From Haliscomenobacter sp. (GTDB lineage Bacteria; Bacteroidota; Bacteroidia; Chitinophagales; Saprospiraceae): a stretch of DNA of 64,000 nucleotides. Each line of letters begins with the position of its first letter. Position 1 is the stretch's first letter. Positions 27,797-36,679 of this stretch are shown piece after piece. Under the pieces are notes generated by a model that saw only the letters and a program-made list of their open reading frames with translations, did not search any database and was not told the DNA's origin. The stretch covers positions 310,001 through 374,000 of the forward strand of contig JADJPL010000008.1 of the NCBI GenBank assembly GCA_016713275.1, written 5' to 3'. The position numbers and the translations under genes were made by a program.

Positions 27797-28293
27797 GAAA
27801 AATAAAGCAGCAAGACTAAAATACCGGCGAAAATAAGGATCTCCAGCGCATTTCCCAGTCCTTTGCTGCGCACTTTGAGGTGGATCAGCGCAATCAGGGA
27901 AAAGACCAACCCCACCAGCAGCGCAAAAACGGAATCCTCCCGGGTTGGTAACCTGGCCCCCAAATCCAATCCTGTGGAAGAAGCCAACGCGAAAAAGATG
28001 GTGGCCATCAACACGCCGGCAGCCGCCGTCAGGCCTCCCGAAAACCAAAGCAGCAACACGCCGGCATTTTTCCTCAACGACTGTACGCTGCGCACCCCAG
28101 CCGTGACCACCAGCCAAAGCAGAAACAACGCCGCACCCGTATTGAGGTAATAGGACAAATCCCGGTACTCCCAAAGAAAATGACCGATCAACAGGCGCAC
28201 CCCCAACAACAGCAAGCCAAACACGATCCCCGTAATCAGCGCCACCTGCACCGAAACATTCAGATCTACAAAGGGCTGGTTCTTCTTTGCCAT
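27793..28293 (-). CDS. Small integral membrane protein of unknown function
   Basis: I use the ATG at 28293 (MAKKNQPFVDLNVSVQVALI); the frame extends nine codons upstream. The 166-residue protein has four or five membrane helices (ALITGIVFGLLLLGVRLLIG, AALFLLWLVVTAGV, LLLWFSGGLTAAAGVLMATI, SVFALLVGLVFSLIALIHL, ALEILIFAGILVLLLYFS). I do not recognise the family. It is divergent from the nucleoside phosphorylase gene. Confidence 0.7.
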   Translation of the reverse strand: MAKKNQPFVDLNVSVQVALITGIVFGLLLLGVRLLIGHFLWEYRDLSYYLNTGAALFLLWLVVTAGVRSVQSLRKNAGVLLLWFSGGLTAAAGVLMATIFFALASSTGLDLGARLPTREDSVFALLVGLVFSLIALIHLKVRSKGLGNALEILIFAGILVLLLYFS

Positions 28294-28359
28294 AAGCATT
28301 CCATTGAAAATGATCCCCAAAATACGCAGGTTTACGGCTTTTTATATGCCAAACCTCTG

Positions 28360-28366
28360 TATTTTG
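28360..28366 (+). promoter_or_regulatory. Putative TATTTTG promoter box
   Basis: TATTTTG, one base shorter than TAnnTTTG, lies 36 bases upstream of the nucleoside phosphorylase ATG. The same 7-mer is found upstream of phoD (43502-43508) and of the KilA-N fragment (46439-46445), so it may be a local variant of the -7 box. Confidence 0.3.
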
Positions 28367-28402
28367 GGGTTTGCTTTGAACACCACTGAAAACGTAACGG
28401 CC

Positions 28403-29284
28403 ATGCCATCTATTCCGGATTCCGAGTTGGTCCTCACCCCTGATGGAAAAGTTTACCATCTGGGACTGCGCCCGGGGGACATCGCAGAGACGATCCTTAC
28501 CGTAGGCGACCCCGAACGCGTGAAACGCATTTCGAGGCATTTTGATTCGATAGAAGTGCAAGCCGGCAAAAGGGAATTCGTCGCCCACACCGGAAGGATT
28601 GGACAAAAGCGCCTCACGGTTTTGTCGACCGGAATTGGACCGGACAATATCGACATTGCCGTCAACGAGCTCGACGCGCTGGTCAATTTTGATTTTGACC
28701 GCCGGACGATCAGGGAGTCGCTCACACCCCTTCGCCTGATCCGGCTGGGTACCAGTGGCGCCATTCAGGAAGACCTCGACCCCGGCGCCCTCGTCATTTC
28801 CCGGTTTGGAATTGGCCTGGACAACCTCATGCACTATTATCAGTTTCAGAATACGCTACGGGAAAGCGAGCTCTGGGAGGCGCTTCAGGAGTTCTTATCC
28901 TATCATTTCACCCTGCCAACCGCGCCTTATGTGTTCGAAGGCAACGGCCCTCTGGCCGAATCCCTGGGCAAAGGGCTTGAGCAGGGCATCACACTCACGA
29001 GCCCGGGGTTCTACGGCCCACAGGGAAGGCAGCTGCGGGCCCCCGTGCGTTTCGGGGGGGCAGAACTGGATCAGTTAAAGCACTTCCGGTTTGGTGCATA
29101 TCGGATTACAAACTTTGAGATGGAAACCTCGGCCCTGTTCGGGCTCGCCCGCCTGTTGGGCCATGAGGCCATTTCCTGCAACGTGATCCTGGGTAATCGG
29201 ATTAAAAAGACCTTTGTCGACGATCCCTACGCCGTCGTCGACCGCATGATTGAACTTCAGTTGGAGCGGATTGCCGCCCTGTAA
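28403..29284 (+). CDS. Nucleoside phosphorylase (uridine phosphorylase-like)
   Basis: I choose the ATG at 28403 (MPSIPDSELVLTPDGKVYHL). The 293-residue protein shows the PNP/UDP family features: phosphate-binding TILTVGDPERVKRISRHF, then TVLSTGIGPDNIDIAVNEL, the glycine motif LIRLGTSGAIQEDLDPGALV, and the nucleoside-binding ITNFEMETSALFGLARLLG. It cleaves a nucleoside with phosphate to a base and ribose-1-phosphate. Substrate choice (uridine against purines) cannot be fixed by eye. Confidence 0.88.
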   Translation: MPSIPDSELVLTPDGKVYHLGLRPGDIAETILTVGDPERVKRISRHFDSIEVQAGKREFVAHTGRIGQKRLTVLSTGIGPDNIDIAVNELDALVNFDFDRRTIRESLTPLRLIRLGTSGAIQEDLDPGALVISRFGIGLDNLMHYYQFQNTLRESELWEALQEFLSYHFTLPTAPYVFEGNGPLAESLGKGLEQGITLTSPGFYGPQGRQLRAPVRFGGAELDQLKHFRFGAYRITNFEMETSALFGLARLLGHEAISCNVILGNRIKKTFVDDPYAVVDRMIELQLERIAAL

Positions 29285-29293
29285 CGCTATGCG

Positions 29294-29328
29294 CAAAAAA
29301 AAGGAACAGCGCAGATGCGACTGTTCCT
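29294..29328 (-). terminator. Minus-strand hairpin with T8 tract
   Basis: AGGAACAG (29302-29309) pairs with CTGTTCCT (29321-29328); read on the minus strand the stem is followed by eight T. It forms a tandem with the terminator at 29355-29393, downstream of the fructose-6-phosphate aldolase gene. On the plus strand the hairpin follows the nucleoside phosphorylase stop but without a T tract. Confidence 0.75.
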
Positions 29329-29354
29329 CAAATGGTATATAGATAACCTCTGTC

Positions 29355-29393
29355 CAAAAAACGAAAGCGCGACCGTTTTATTTCCGGTCACGC
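29355..29393 (-). terminator. Terminator of the fructose-6-phosphate aldolase gene
   Basis: GCGCGACCG (29367-29375) pairs with CGGTCACGC (29385-29393) with one mismatch; on the minus strand it is followed by TTTCGTTTTTT. It begins seven bases after the aldolase stop. Confidence 0.8.
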
Positions 29394-29399
29394 ATAGAT

Positions 29400-30056
29400 T
29401 CAGGCATTTGCTTTCCGGTGGTCGGCCAGGAATTTCTCCAGACCGAGGTCGGTTAGCGGATGGCTCAGCATGCCGTAGATAGCGGACAATGGGCAAGTGA
29501 CCACATCGGCGCCAGCTTTGGCTGCTTCCACAATATGACGGGAATTGCGGATCGAGGCCGCCAGGATCTCGGTGTCATACCCCTGGATGGCGTAGATTTC
29601 CGCTATTTCCCGGATGAGCCCCATTCCATCCCAGTTGATATCGTCGACCCGGCCAACAAAAGGCGACAAATACGTGGCGCCCGCTTTAGCGGCCAGGATC
29701 GCTTGTGCGGCAGAAAAAACCAACGTACAGTTGGTGCGAATCCCGTGTTCGGTGAAATAGCTGATGGCTTTTATGCCTTCTTTGATCATAGGGACCTTGA
29801 CCACGATATTGGGCGCAAGCCCGGCAAGGCGGCGGCCTTCCTCGACCATCCCCTCAAAATCCGTAGCGATTACTTCCGCGCTCACATCGCCATCCACGAT
29901 ATCGCAGATCAGGCGGTAGTGATTCAGGATATTGGAGTCGCCGGAAATCCCTTCTTTGGCCATCAGGGAAGGGTTGGTGGTAACGCCATCCAAAATCCCG
30001 AGGTCTTTAGCTTCCTGGATTTGGGTCAGGCTGGCCGTGTCAATAAAAAACTTCAT
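29400..30056 (-). CDS. fsa: Fructose-6-phosphate aldolase / transaldolase-like
   Basis: A 218-residue single-domain protein of the small transaldolase subfamily: MKFFIDTASLTQIQEAKDLG, VTTNPSLMAKEG, the Schiff-base Lys in NIVVKVPMIKEGIKAI, NCTLVFSAAQAILAAKAGA, SPFVGRVDDINWDGM and ILAASIRNSRHIVEAAKAGA. Such short proteins act as fructose-6-phosphate aldolases or as transaldolases; sequence alone does not settle which. It ends at a strong terminator. Confidence 0.92.
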   Translation of the reverse strand: MKFFIDTASLTQIQEAKDLGILDGVTTNPSLMAKEGISGDSNILNHYRLICDIVDGDVSAEVIATDFEGMVEEGRRLAGLAPNIVVKVPMIKEGIKAISYFTEHGIRTNCTLVFSAAQAILAAKAGATYLSPFVGRVDDINWDGMGLIREIAEIYAIQGYDTEILAASIRNSRHIVEAAKAGADVVTCPLSAIYGMLSHPLTDLGLEKFLADHRKANA

Positions 30057-30120
30057 CTGAACCGAAATTTCAGGTAAATGTACGAAAAAAATCCGTCGCT
30101 TATGCCCGATGAAGAACGGA

Positions 30121-30543
30121 TCAGATATTTTTTGTAGAATTTCTATCGGCGAGGATTTCCTTAAGCTCTTTGAGGAGCTGGTACTGGTGGGGCAAAACTT
30201 TTTTAAATGCCTCTTTTACAACAAAAAAGGCGCCTTTTTCCATATCCTTGATCTTGTCCTTTAGGAAAAGGGCATCGTCGTAAAGCAAGGATTTCAGGGA
30301 GGGGATATCATGCCAATCGCCCTCTACCGCCCAGGCTTCTTCCACTTCTCCGTTTTCCTGCCGCACGGGATCCAGCTCGATGACTTTTCCGGCCTCCATC
30401 AGCAACGGTTCAGAAGCCGGTTTTTCCGGCTGTTCGGTGGGAATAGTCCAGGTTTCGTCGTTTTGGGGGTTGACGAGAAAAACCTCCAGGCCTTTTTCCC
30501 GGAAACGGTAGATGATCAGGTTGATCTTTTTAGTAAATTCCAT
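30121..30543 (-). CDS. NUDIX-like protein lacking a recognisable Nudix box
   Basis: A 140-residue protein. Its opening (INLIIYRFREKGLEVFLVNP) and WTIPTEQ resemble the first strands of NUDIX hydrolases, but I see no GX5EX7REUXEEXGU box, so if it has that fold it is probably not a hydrolase. The C-terminal half is charged and helical (FVVKEAFKKVLPHQYQLLKE). Intact frame; neighbours give no clue to the role. Confidence 0.5.
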   Translation of the reverse strand: MEFTKKINLIIYRFREKGLEVFLVNPQNDETWTIPTEQPEKPASEPLLMEAGKVIELDPVRQENGEVEEAWAVEGDWHDIPSLKSLLYDDALFLKDKIKDMEKGAFFVVKEAFKKVLPHQYQLLKELKEILADRNSTKNI

Positions 30544-30658
30544 AAGGACGGAGCATTAAAGCGAAGAAACCATGCACAAGCCAAACAACGGGTTGCGAAA
30601 AAGGTTTAAACGATTCCGAAGGGTAAAGGAAGTAAAAAACCGGCAGACCCGCAAGCGT

Positions 30659-31333
30659 TCAGACGGCTTTAGACTGCACCATTTCAAAAATGGCAATGGC
30701 CAGTACGATCGCTTCTTCCTCCGGGCTAAGGTCGTTGATGACAAATTCGAAAACGCGCTGGCTCAGCGGGTTTTTGCCCGAAGTCCCTCCCAGTTTGGCC
30801 ATCCGGCCAACCAGTTTGCCCTGGATCAGCATAGGCATGCCCTCGGTTTGGGTTTTGTCCAGCTTGGCAATCACTTTTTTGGTCCGGGCGCTGGTCAGCA
30901 GCCCTCCGGCTTCATCGTATGCGCCCAAAGGCTGTTCATTCACCACAATCTGCACTTCCCCCCGGTGCTGCCAGAAAAAAAACTCGTACCTGCTGGTTTT
31001 GGCAAAGATCAGCGAGTCCTTTTTTTTACTGGACAGGTAATGGCGGTGGTAATACGCAATAACCGGCTCTTCAAAAATGGAGGTAAAGACCGCCTTCACA
31101 TTGCGGACAAACCATTTCTTCACCGTACGTTGGGTTTCCCGGGTGGAGATCAGTTCCAGATCTTCTTTGCGCACTGGCGCCAGGTCGGCGGAAAGCTCCA
31201 GCACTTCGTCGCGGATACGCTTTAAATCGGCCTGCACCTTTTTACGGCCCGGTTTATAGTTTGGCGCGGACTGGGCGAAAAGCACGAAACCGGCGCCTGC
31301 CATGATGATCGCTGAAAGGGCTAGAATACCCAT
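30659..31333 (-). CDS. Membrane-anchored hypothetical protein
   Basis: A 224-residue protein with one N-terminal hydrophobic segment (GILALSAIIMAGAGFVLFAQ) that may be an anchor or an uncleaved signal. The remainder is mixed alpha/beta with a C-terminal FVINDLSPEEEAIVLAIAIF. No motif recognised. It lies 68 bases downstream of the SH3-domain lipoprotein on the same strand, so the two may be co-transcribed. Confidence 0.6.
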   Translation of the reverse strand: MGILALSAIIMAGAGFVLFAQSAPNYKPGRKKVQADLKRIRDEVLELSADLAPVRKEDLELISTRETQRTVKKWFVRNVKAVFTSIFEEPVIAYYHRHYLSSKKKDSLIFAKTSRYEFFFWQHRGEVQIVVNEQPLGAYDEAGGLLTSARTKKVIAKLDKTQTEGMPMLIQGKLVGRMAKLGGTSGKNPLSQRVFEFVINDLSPEEEAIVLAIAIFEMVQSKAV

Positions 31334-31401
31334 AGTTGATTCGGTTTAATTGACCCTGCAGGGTACCATTAAATAAGAAACGCTTTTTTCACGCGCTGGT
31401 T

Positions 31402-32490
31402 TTATTCTCCGGACTGCTGGTTCAGCACGATGCTGAATTTTTCCGGCGTCTGAAACTGTTTCAGCCGGGTACTCAGCGCGGCGAGGTCCGCTTTGTCCAG
31501 TATGGGGTATTTGGCCTCCAGAATACCCTCCAATTCCCGGATAATGGCGTCCTGTTTTTCCCAATACGTTCCTTCTGCGGCGGTAATATCGTTAACCAGA
31601 TCGGTTTTCATCCGGAGAATTTCTGGAGTAAACGGGGATTTTTCCCTGAAGAGCCGGTCCAGCCCCGACAGCAACTGGCGGTGAATACCCCGCCCCAGCA
31701 GGCTGTGCCCCCCATAATCCCAGGTTTGGATAAAATAGGCCGGAAAGAAGTACGCAATGCTGTCTTCCGGAAAAAACCGGATGCACAGGTCGAAAAACGC
31801 ATCGTCTTCCTTGCCTTCCGTTTCTTCCGCTCTGCGCCGCCAGGCGCCATAATCCGCGAACAGCGTATACATCGTACCCTCGGCGACCAACTGGGGTATA
31901 TGCCCGGGAATAGCGGTTTCCAGCCAAAACAGATCCGGCAGTTCCCCCGAATCCCGGATCTGAATCCCCGACTCCAGCTTGGCGTTCAGTTCGTCTTTTA
32001 GTCCGGCAGACTCCAGGAAGCAGGCGGAAAGGGCGTTGGAAGAAGAAACCGTCTCCCAGTCGCTGCGGAAAGCGTCGATGCGCTGGGCTACCTCCTCGCC
32101 AAAAAATGTTTGCAAGCGTTTTTTCAGCAAGACGGAAGCTGATTTCCCTCTGCTGGAAAAACTAAGGGCGCCCCCATAAACCCAGCCTTCTTCCCCTTTA
32201 CTGGTTTTGATTTTGAGCCAGGGTTCGTTAAATGCGATTCCCCGGAGCTGAACGGGCGTTGTGAAATCGCTGACCTCCCCCAGGTCGGTCAGGGACTCGC
32301 CGAGTTGTAATCCCCGGATGGTTTTCCCTTCCGGCCCCGGCGCCGCGCGGAGCTGAAGCCCATCGACATTTACGGTAAAAACGTCAACGACCGCTTCCGG
32401 CTCCGAGGGGGATGCCGGCGCAGGCGTCTGTTTGCGGCAGGAAAACCCTGCCCAAAAGACAAGGAGCAGCAGCAGCATACTGTTTTTCAT
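31402..32490 (-). CDS. SH3b-domain lipoprotein
   Basis: A 362-residue protein with a lipoprotein signal (MLLLLLVFWAGFSC). Residues ~38-110 look like a bacterial SH3 domain (NVDGLQLRAAPGPEGKTIRG, then EPWLKIKTSKGEEGWVYGGA). The rest is unrecognised and helical. SH3b domains often bind the cell wall or protein partners. It is on the same strand as rpoD, downstream, separated by a long hairpin. Confidence 0.7.
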   Translation of the reverse strand: MKNSMLLLLLVFWAGFSCRKQTPAPASPSEPEAVVDVFTVNVDGLQLRAAPGPEGKTIRGLQLGESLTDLGEVSDFTTPVQLRGIAFNEPWLKIKTSKGEEGWVYGGALSFSSRGKSASVLLKKRLQTFFGEEVAQRIDAFRSDWETVSSSNALSACFLESAGLKDELNAKLESGIQIRDSGELPDLFWLETAIPGHIPQLVAEGTMYTLFADYGAWRRRAEETEGKEDDAFFDLCIRFFPEDSIAYFFPAYFIQTWDYGGHSLLGRGIHRQLLSGLDRLFREKSPFTPEILRMKTDLVNDITAAEGTYWEKQDAIIRELEGILEAKYPILDKADLAALSTRLKQFQTPEKFSIVLNQQSGE

Positions 32491-32547
32491 GAGGTTGGCG
32501 GGTTAAAGGTGATTAAACAGGATGGCAGCCTGCACTGCATAAAGCGC

Positions 32548-32611
32548 GATGGGACTACCTCAAAAACAGGCTTCGCAAGCAGCGAAGGCCGGTTTTTGAA
32601 CCAGTCCCATC
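32548..32611. repeat. 64-bp perfect-ended hairpin
   Basis: GATGGGACT (32548-32556) pairs with AGTCCCATC (32603-32611); inside, CTCAAAAACAGGCTTCGC pairs imperfectly with GCGAAGGCCGGTTTTTGA around the loop AAGCA. It lies between the rpoD stop and the lipoprotein start and may terminate rpoD transcription or be a mobile palindrome. Confidence 0.75.
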
Positions 32612-32679
32612 AAAGATACCACTTTAACCTGCTCCAGCAGGCACAAAGAGAACGCGTTTTTTTACCTGTCCAGCGCCGG

Positions 32680-33546
32680 TTACCCCAAATACGACTTCAG
32701 CGCATTGCGGTTATAGGATTTGCGCAGCCGGCGAATAGCCCGCTCTTTGATTTGCCGGACCCGTTCCCTGGTAAGGTTATACATCTCTCCGATCTCTTCC
32801 AGCGTAAGGGGCTTTTGCCCATCCAGGCCATAGTAAGCGGAAAGCACTTCCACCTCCCGGGTAGAGAGGATCGAAAGGCCCTGGCGCACCTCATCCTTCA
32901 GGGATTGCTCCATCAGTTGCGCATCGGGAATCATGTTATCTTCTCCGGAGATCACGTCCAGCATGGTAGCGTCGCCTTCTTCGCCGCTCAGCGGCGCGTC
33001 GACTGAAATATGGCGGCCATTGCCTTTAAGCATGTTGCCGATCTCCTTGGGGCTCATATCGAGAATCTCCGCCAGTTCTTCGTTGGCGGGTTCCCGCTCA
33101 AACTCCTGGATGAAGGAGAGATAGGCTTCGTTCACTTTGTTGTACGAACCTACTTTATTGAGGGGCAGGCGCACGATGCGGGAGTACTCGACGATCGCCT
33201 GCAGGATCGACTGGCGAATCCACCATACGGCATACGAAATAAACTTAAACCCTTTGGTTTCGTCGAAGCGTTTCGCCGCTTTCATCAGGCCGACGTTGCC
33301 CTCGTTGATCAGGTCGCTCAGCGAAAGGCCCTGATTCTGGTATTGCTTGGCTACCGACACCACGAAGCGCAGGTTGGCTTTGGTGAGTTTGTCCAAAGCA
33401 TCCTGATCGCCCTGACGGATACGACGGGCCAGTTCGGCCTCCTCATCGGCGGACAGCATGGGGATTTTACCGATGTCGTTCAGGTATTTATCCAGAGCCA
33501 GGCTTTCCCGGGCAGTGATCTTATTGGTAATCTTAAGTTGGCGCAT
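32680..33546 (-). CDS. rpoD: RNA polymerase primary sigma factor, Bacteroidota type
   Basis: I use the ATG at 33546 (MRQLKITNKITARESLALDK), the typical Bacteroidota RpoD start; eight codons upstream are open. The 288-residue protein has sigma region 1.2/2 (TKANLRFVVSVAKQYQNQG, DLINEGNVGLMKAAKRFD, FISYAVWWIRQSILQAI), region 3, and region 4 (LTLEEIGEMYNLTRERVRQI). It lacks the long acidic region 1.1, as usual for this phylum. It should direct transcription from TTG-N19-TAnnTTTG promoters. Confidence 0.95.
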   Translation of the reverse strand: MRQLKITNKITARESLALDKYLNDIGKIPMLSADEEAELARRIRQGDQDALDKLTKANLRFVVSVAKQYQNQGLSLSDLINEGNVGLMKAAKRFDETKGFKFISYAVWWIRQSILQAIVEYSRIVRLPLNKVGSYNKVNEAYLSFIQEFEREPANEELAEILDMSPKEIGNMLKGNGRHISVDAPLSGEEGDATMLDVISGEDNMIPDAQLMEQSLKDEVRQGLSILSTREVEVLSAYYGLDGQKPLTLEEIGEMYNLTRERVRQIKERAIRRLRKSYNRNALKSYLG

Positions 33547-33687
33547 AAGGGTGTTTTTGGAACATGACAACTATACAGCTATACGCTTTTCGCTTAAAAA
33601 TAGTTTCATTTTTTGTGAAAACTTGACTTTTTCAGAAAAAAACATTAAAAGGCCTGCGGATTCATTGATTCATTTTCTATAGGACTA

Positions 33688-33728
33688 CAAAAAGCAGGCC
33701 GGGTCACACCTGTCGCGTGCCCGGCCTG
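33688..33728 (-). terminator. Terminator downstream of pnp
   Basis: On the minus strand AGGCCGGG (33727-33720) pairs with CCCGGCCT (33703-33696) and is followed by GCTTTTTG. It lies about 90 bases after the pnp stop. Confidence 0.75.
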
Positions 33729-33817
33729 GCTGGGAGGGTCCATATTGGGGACCCATCCCTGGGCAATCCGCTGTCAATGAAGGGATTTGCCCAAATCGTA
33801 TATGCAGAACGTCTGGT

Positions 33818-36040
33818 CTAGTTGCGTTTATGGCGATTAGGGTCGCCGTCGTGGCGTTCGCGTGGCTTCTGCTCCTGCGCATCCCCTTCCTGGCCGCTGT
33901 TCGGGTTGCCTTTTTGGGGTGGAGGAAGCAGGGCTTTGCGGGAAAGCCGCAGTTTGCCGGTCTTCTTGTCGATCTCGACCAGCTTCACCTTGACCTCGTC
34001 TCCTTCTTTCAGGTAGTCTTCCACATTTTCTACGCGGGAGTGCGAAATTTCCGACACGTGCAGCAGGCCGCTCTTGCCGTTGAACTCGACAAACACGCCG
34101 TAAGGCATGACCGACTTGACCACCGCGCGGTACACATCGCCCACTTCCGGGGTGAAGGTGATCCGGCGGATGCGGTCCAGGGCGGCATCGATGGCCGCTT
34201 TATCGGAGCTGGCGATGTTGACGACCCCTTTGTCGCCGACTTCGGAGATATTGATGATCGTTCCCGTTTCGGCCTGGATCTCCTGGATGACCTTCCCACC
34301 CGGGCCGATGACGGCGCCGATGTAGCTCTTGTCGATCAGGATCTCTACGATGCGAGGCGCATGCGGCTTGTAATCTTCGCGGGGAGCGGGCAACGTTTTC
34401 GCCATTTCATTCAGAATATGCACGCGGCCCTTTTTGGCCTGATCCAAAGCCTGCACCATGACCTCGTAGGGAAGCCCGTCGATTTTGATATCCATCTGGC
34501 AGGCCGTGATCCCGTTTTCGGTGCCGGTGACTTTGAAGTCCATATCGCCGAGCGCATCCTCGTCGCCGAGGATATCGCTAAGTACGGCAAAGCGGTCGCC
34601 GTCGGTAATCAACCCCATGGCGATGCCCGAAACCGGGGCTTTGATTTGCACCCCGCCATCCATCAGGGCCAGGGCGCCTGCGCAAACAGTGGCCATGGAA
34701 GAAGACCCGTTGGATTCCAGAATATCCGACACCAGGCGGAGAGTGTAGGGCAGCCCGGTTGGAAGCACCTTGCGCAAGGAGCGGGCAGCCAGGTTGGCGT
34801 GGCCAACCTCGCGGCGGCCGGGACCGCGCTGCGGCTTCACTTCCCCAACAGAGTAGCCGGGGAAGTTATAGTGCAGGATAAACTTTTCGTAGGTCAGCTC
34901 CTGGGCGTTGTCGAGCATCGCCTCATCGAGCTTGGTGCCCAGGGTGAGCGAAGTCAGGGACTGCGTTTCTCCGCGGGTGAAGACCGCCGAGCCGTGAGCG
35001 GAAGGCAGGTAATCGACCTCGCACCAGATCGGGCGAATGTCTTCCAGTCCGCGGCCATCGAGGCGGATACGGTCGGTGAGAACCATTTCCCGAACCACCT
35101 TTTTCTTCAGGGTGTCAAAAATTTCACTGACAAGGCCGCTTTTCTCTTTGAGGTATTCCTCGCCTTTTTCCTCGAGCAACGCTTGCTTGAGTTCGGTTTT
35201 TATTTGGTCGTAGCCGGCTTTGCGGGTTTGCTTGTCGGCGCCGGAGCGGGAAATCGCATAGATCTTATCTTTCGTCCGTTCGGCGATGTGTGCAGCGAGT
35301 TCCTCATCGGTGACGATCACCGGCGCGGGGCGCTTATTGGCGGCTTTTTCGCCTACCAACGCCGCCAGTTTGCGCTGGGCATCGATTTGCACTTTGATGG
35401 CTTCGTGCGCTACTTTGATAGCTTCCACCAGGTCGATTTCAGAGCACTCGTTGGCTTCTCCTTCGACCATGACGACGTTTTCCTCGGTGGCTGCCACGAT
35501 GAAATCCATATCGGCGCCTGCCAGGTCGGCTTTATCGGGGTTGATCCGGAATTCGCCGTTGATCCGGGCTACGCGCACTTCGGAAATAGGACCCAGGAAG
35601 GGGATATTGGACACCGACAGGGCAGCGGAAGCCGCCAAAGCAGTGAATGCATCCGGCAACACCCCTTTTTCAAGGGAGATCAGATTGATGATGATCTGGG
35701 TTTCATTCAGATACCCATCCGGGAATAACGGGCGGATGGCGCGGTCTACCAGGCGGGAGATCAGCACTTCGTAGTCGGATAGCCTCGTTTCGCGACGGAA
35801 GAAGTTGCCGGGGATGCGCCCAGCGGAGGCGAACTTTTCCTGGTAGTCTACCGAAAGTGGGAAGAAGTCCTGGCCTTCCCGGATGTCTTTGGAGGAGACG
35901 ACGGTGGCAAAAAGCATGGTTTTTCCCACGCGGACGACGACGGAGCCGTCGGCCTGAGCGGCGAGTTTGCCGGTTTCAATAACGACCTCGCGGCCGTCCG
36001 GCAAGTTGAAGGACGTCGTAATTGGAATCTGTTGTCCCAT
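33818..36040 (-). CDS. pnp: Polyribonucleotide nucleotidyltransferase
   Basis: The start is the ATG at 36040 (MGQQIPITTSFNLPDGREVV), giving 740 residues. Two RNase PH-like domains are visible (VGKTMLFATVVSSKDIREGQ, GRIPGNFFRRE; then GSAVFTRGETQSLTSLTLGT, NFPGYSVGEVKPQRGPGRRE). A KH domain follows (IGAVIGPGGKVIQEIQAETG) and an S1 domain (YGVFVEFNGKSGLLHVSEIS), then a basic tail. It degrades RNA phosphorolytically from the 3' end. rpsO lies upstream on the same strand with a hairpin between, the classical rpsO-pnp order. A 632-codon antisense ORF here is a codon-bias shadow. Confidence 0.97.
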   Translation of the reverse strand: MGQQIPITTSFNLPDGREVVIETGKLAAQADGSVVVRVGKTMLFATVVSSKDIREGQDFFPLSVDYQEKFASAGRIPGNFFRRETRLSDYEVLISRLVDRAIRPLFPDGYLNETQIIINLISLEKGVLPDAFTALAASAALSVSNIPFLGPISEVRVARINGEFRINPDKADLAGADMDFIVAATEENVVMVEGEANECSEIDLVEAIKVAHEAIKVQIDAQRKLAALVGEKAANKRPAPVIVTDEELAAHIAERTKDKIYAISRSGADKQTRKAGYDQIKTELKQALLEEKGEEYLKEKSGLVSEIFDTLKKKVVREMVLTDRIRLDGRGLEDIRPIWCEVDYLPSAHGSAVFTRGETQSLTSLTLGTKLDEAMLDNAQELTYEKFILHYNFPGYSVGEVKPQRGPGRREVGHANLAARSLRKVLPTGLPYTLRLVSDILESNGSSSMATVCAGALALMDGGVQIKAPVSGIAMGLITDGDRFAVLSDILGDEDALGDMDFKVTGTENGITACQMDIKIDGLPYEVMVQALDQAKKGRVHILNEMAKTLPAPREDYKPHAPRIVEILIDKSYIGAVIGPGGKVIQEIQAETGTIINISEVGDKGVVNIASSDKAAIDAALDRIRRITFTPEVGDVYRAVVKSVMPYGVFVEFNGKSGLLHVSEISHSRVENVEDYLKEGDEVKVKLVEIDKKTGKLRLSRKALLPPPQKGNPNSGQEGDAQEQKPRERHDGDPNRHKRN

Positions 36041-36246
36041 AAAATGATCGCTTTTGTAATTTATTAACCTCTTGATTTTCCAAAACAAGGGACCTTGGAA
36101 GGGCTGAACCGCAGTGGGGAATCTGGAAGCAGTTTTCCGTTTGTTGGACCGGGGAATTCAAGCACCGGCGCGCCTGATGGGTAGGCGCAAAGGTCCGGTC
36201 AACGGAGGAAGGACTGAAAAAAATTCCAAAACGCACGCAAAGCAAG

Positions 36247-36285
36247 AGAGGCTGCTTCGAACTATATAGCCTGGAAGCAGCCTCT
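36247..36285 (-). terminator. rpsO-pnp intercistronic hairpin
   Basis: A 12 bp perfect stem (AGAGGCTGCTTC with its complement at 36274-36285) starts eight bases after the rpsO stop. The downstream minus strand (CTTGCTTTGCG) is only weakly T-rich, so it may be a leaky terminator or an RNA-processing site, like the hairpins in the E. coli rpsO-pnp gap. Confidence 0.7.
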
Positions 36286-36292
36286 TTGCTGG

Positions 36293-36568
36293 TTACTTAC
36301 GGATACCTAAGCGTTCAATAAGTTCGCGATATTTCACAATATCCTTATGAGCAAGGTATTTCAGGAGGCGTTTTCTTTTACCGACCAGCATCAGCAGCGT
36401 CCGGCGGCAGGCGTGGTCTTTGCGATTTGCCTGCAGGTGCTCGGAGAGCTTTTGAATGCGGAAGGTAAACAAGGCCACCTGGCCTTCGGCGGAGCCGGTG
36501 TTGGCAGAAGATCCTCCAAATTCTTTGAAGATCTCCTCCACTTTTTCTTTCTGAAGATAAAGACTCAT
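36293..36568 (-). CDS. rpsO: 30S ribosomal protein S15
   Basis: A 91-residue S15 (MSLYLQKEKVEEIFKEFGGS; GSAEGQVALFTFRIQKLSEH; the RNA-binding RRTLLMLVGKRKRLLKYLAH; ending ERLGIRK). It binds 16S rRNA early in small-subunit assembly. Length is normal. pnp follows on the same strand. Confidence 0.97.
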   Translation of the reverse strand: MSLYLQKEKVEEIFKEFGGSSANTGSAEGQVALFTFRIQKLSEHLQANRKDHACRRTLLMLVGKRKRLLKYLAHKDIVKYRELIERLGIRK

Positions 36569-36679
36569 AGTTTAAGCATTTACCGTTAGTGATTACTAAA
36601 ATCAGTTACAGCGGCTGCAAAGGTAATGGTTTTTAAAGAATGACGAATATTTTTTTGGTTTTAGGTAACGTAAATCTTA

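Noticed and set aside
33830..35728. 632-codon ORF antisense to pnp
   Set aside because: It lies entirely opposite a fully conserved gene and has no recognisable sequence; long antisense frames are expected with this codon bias.
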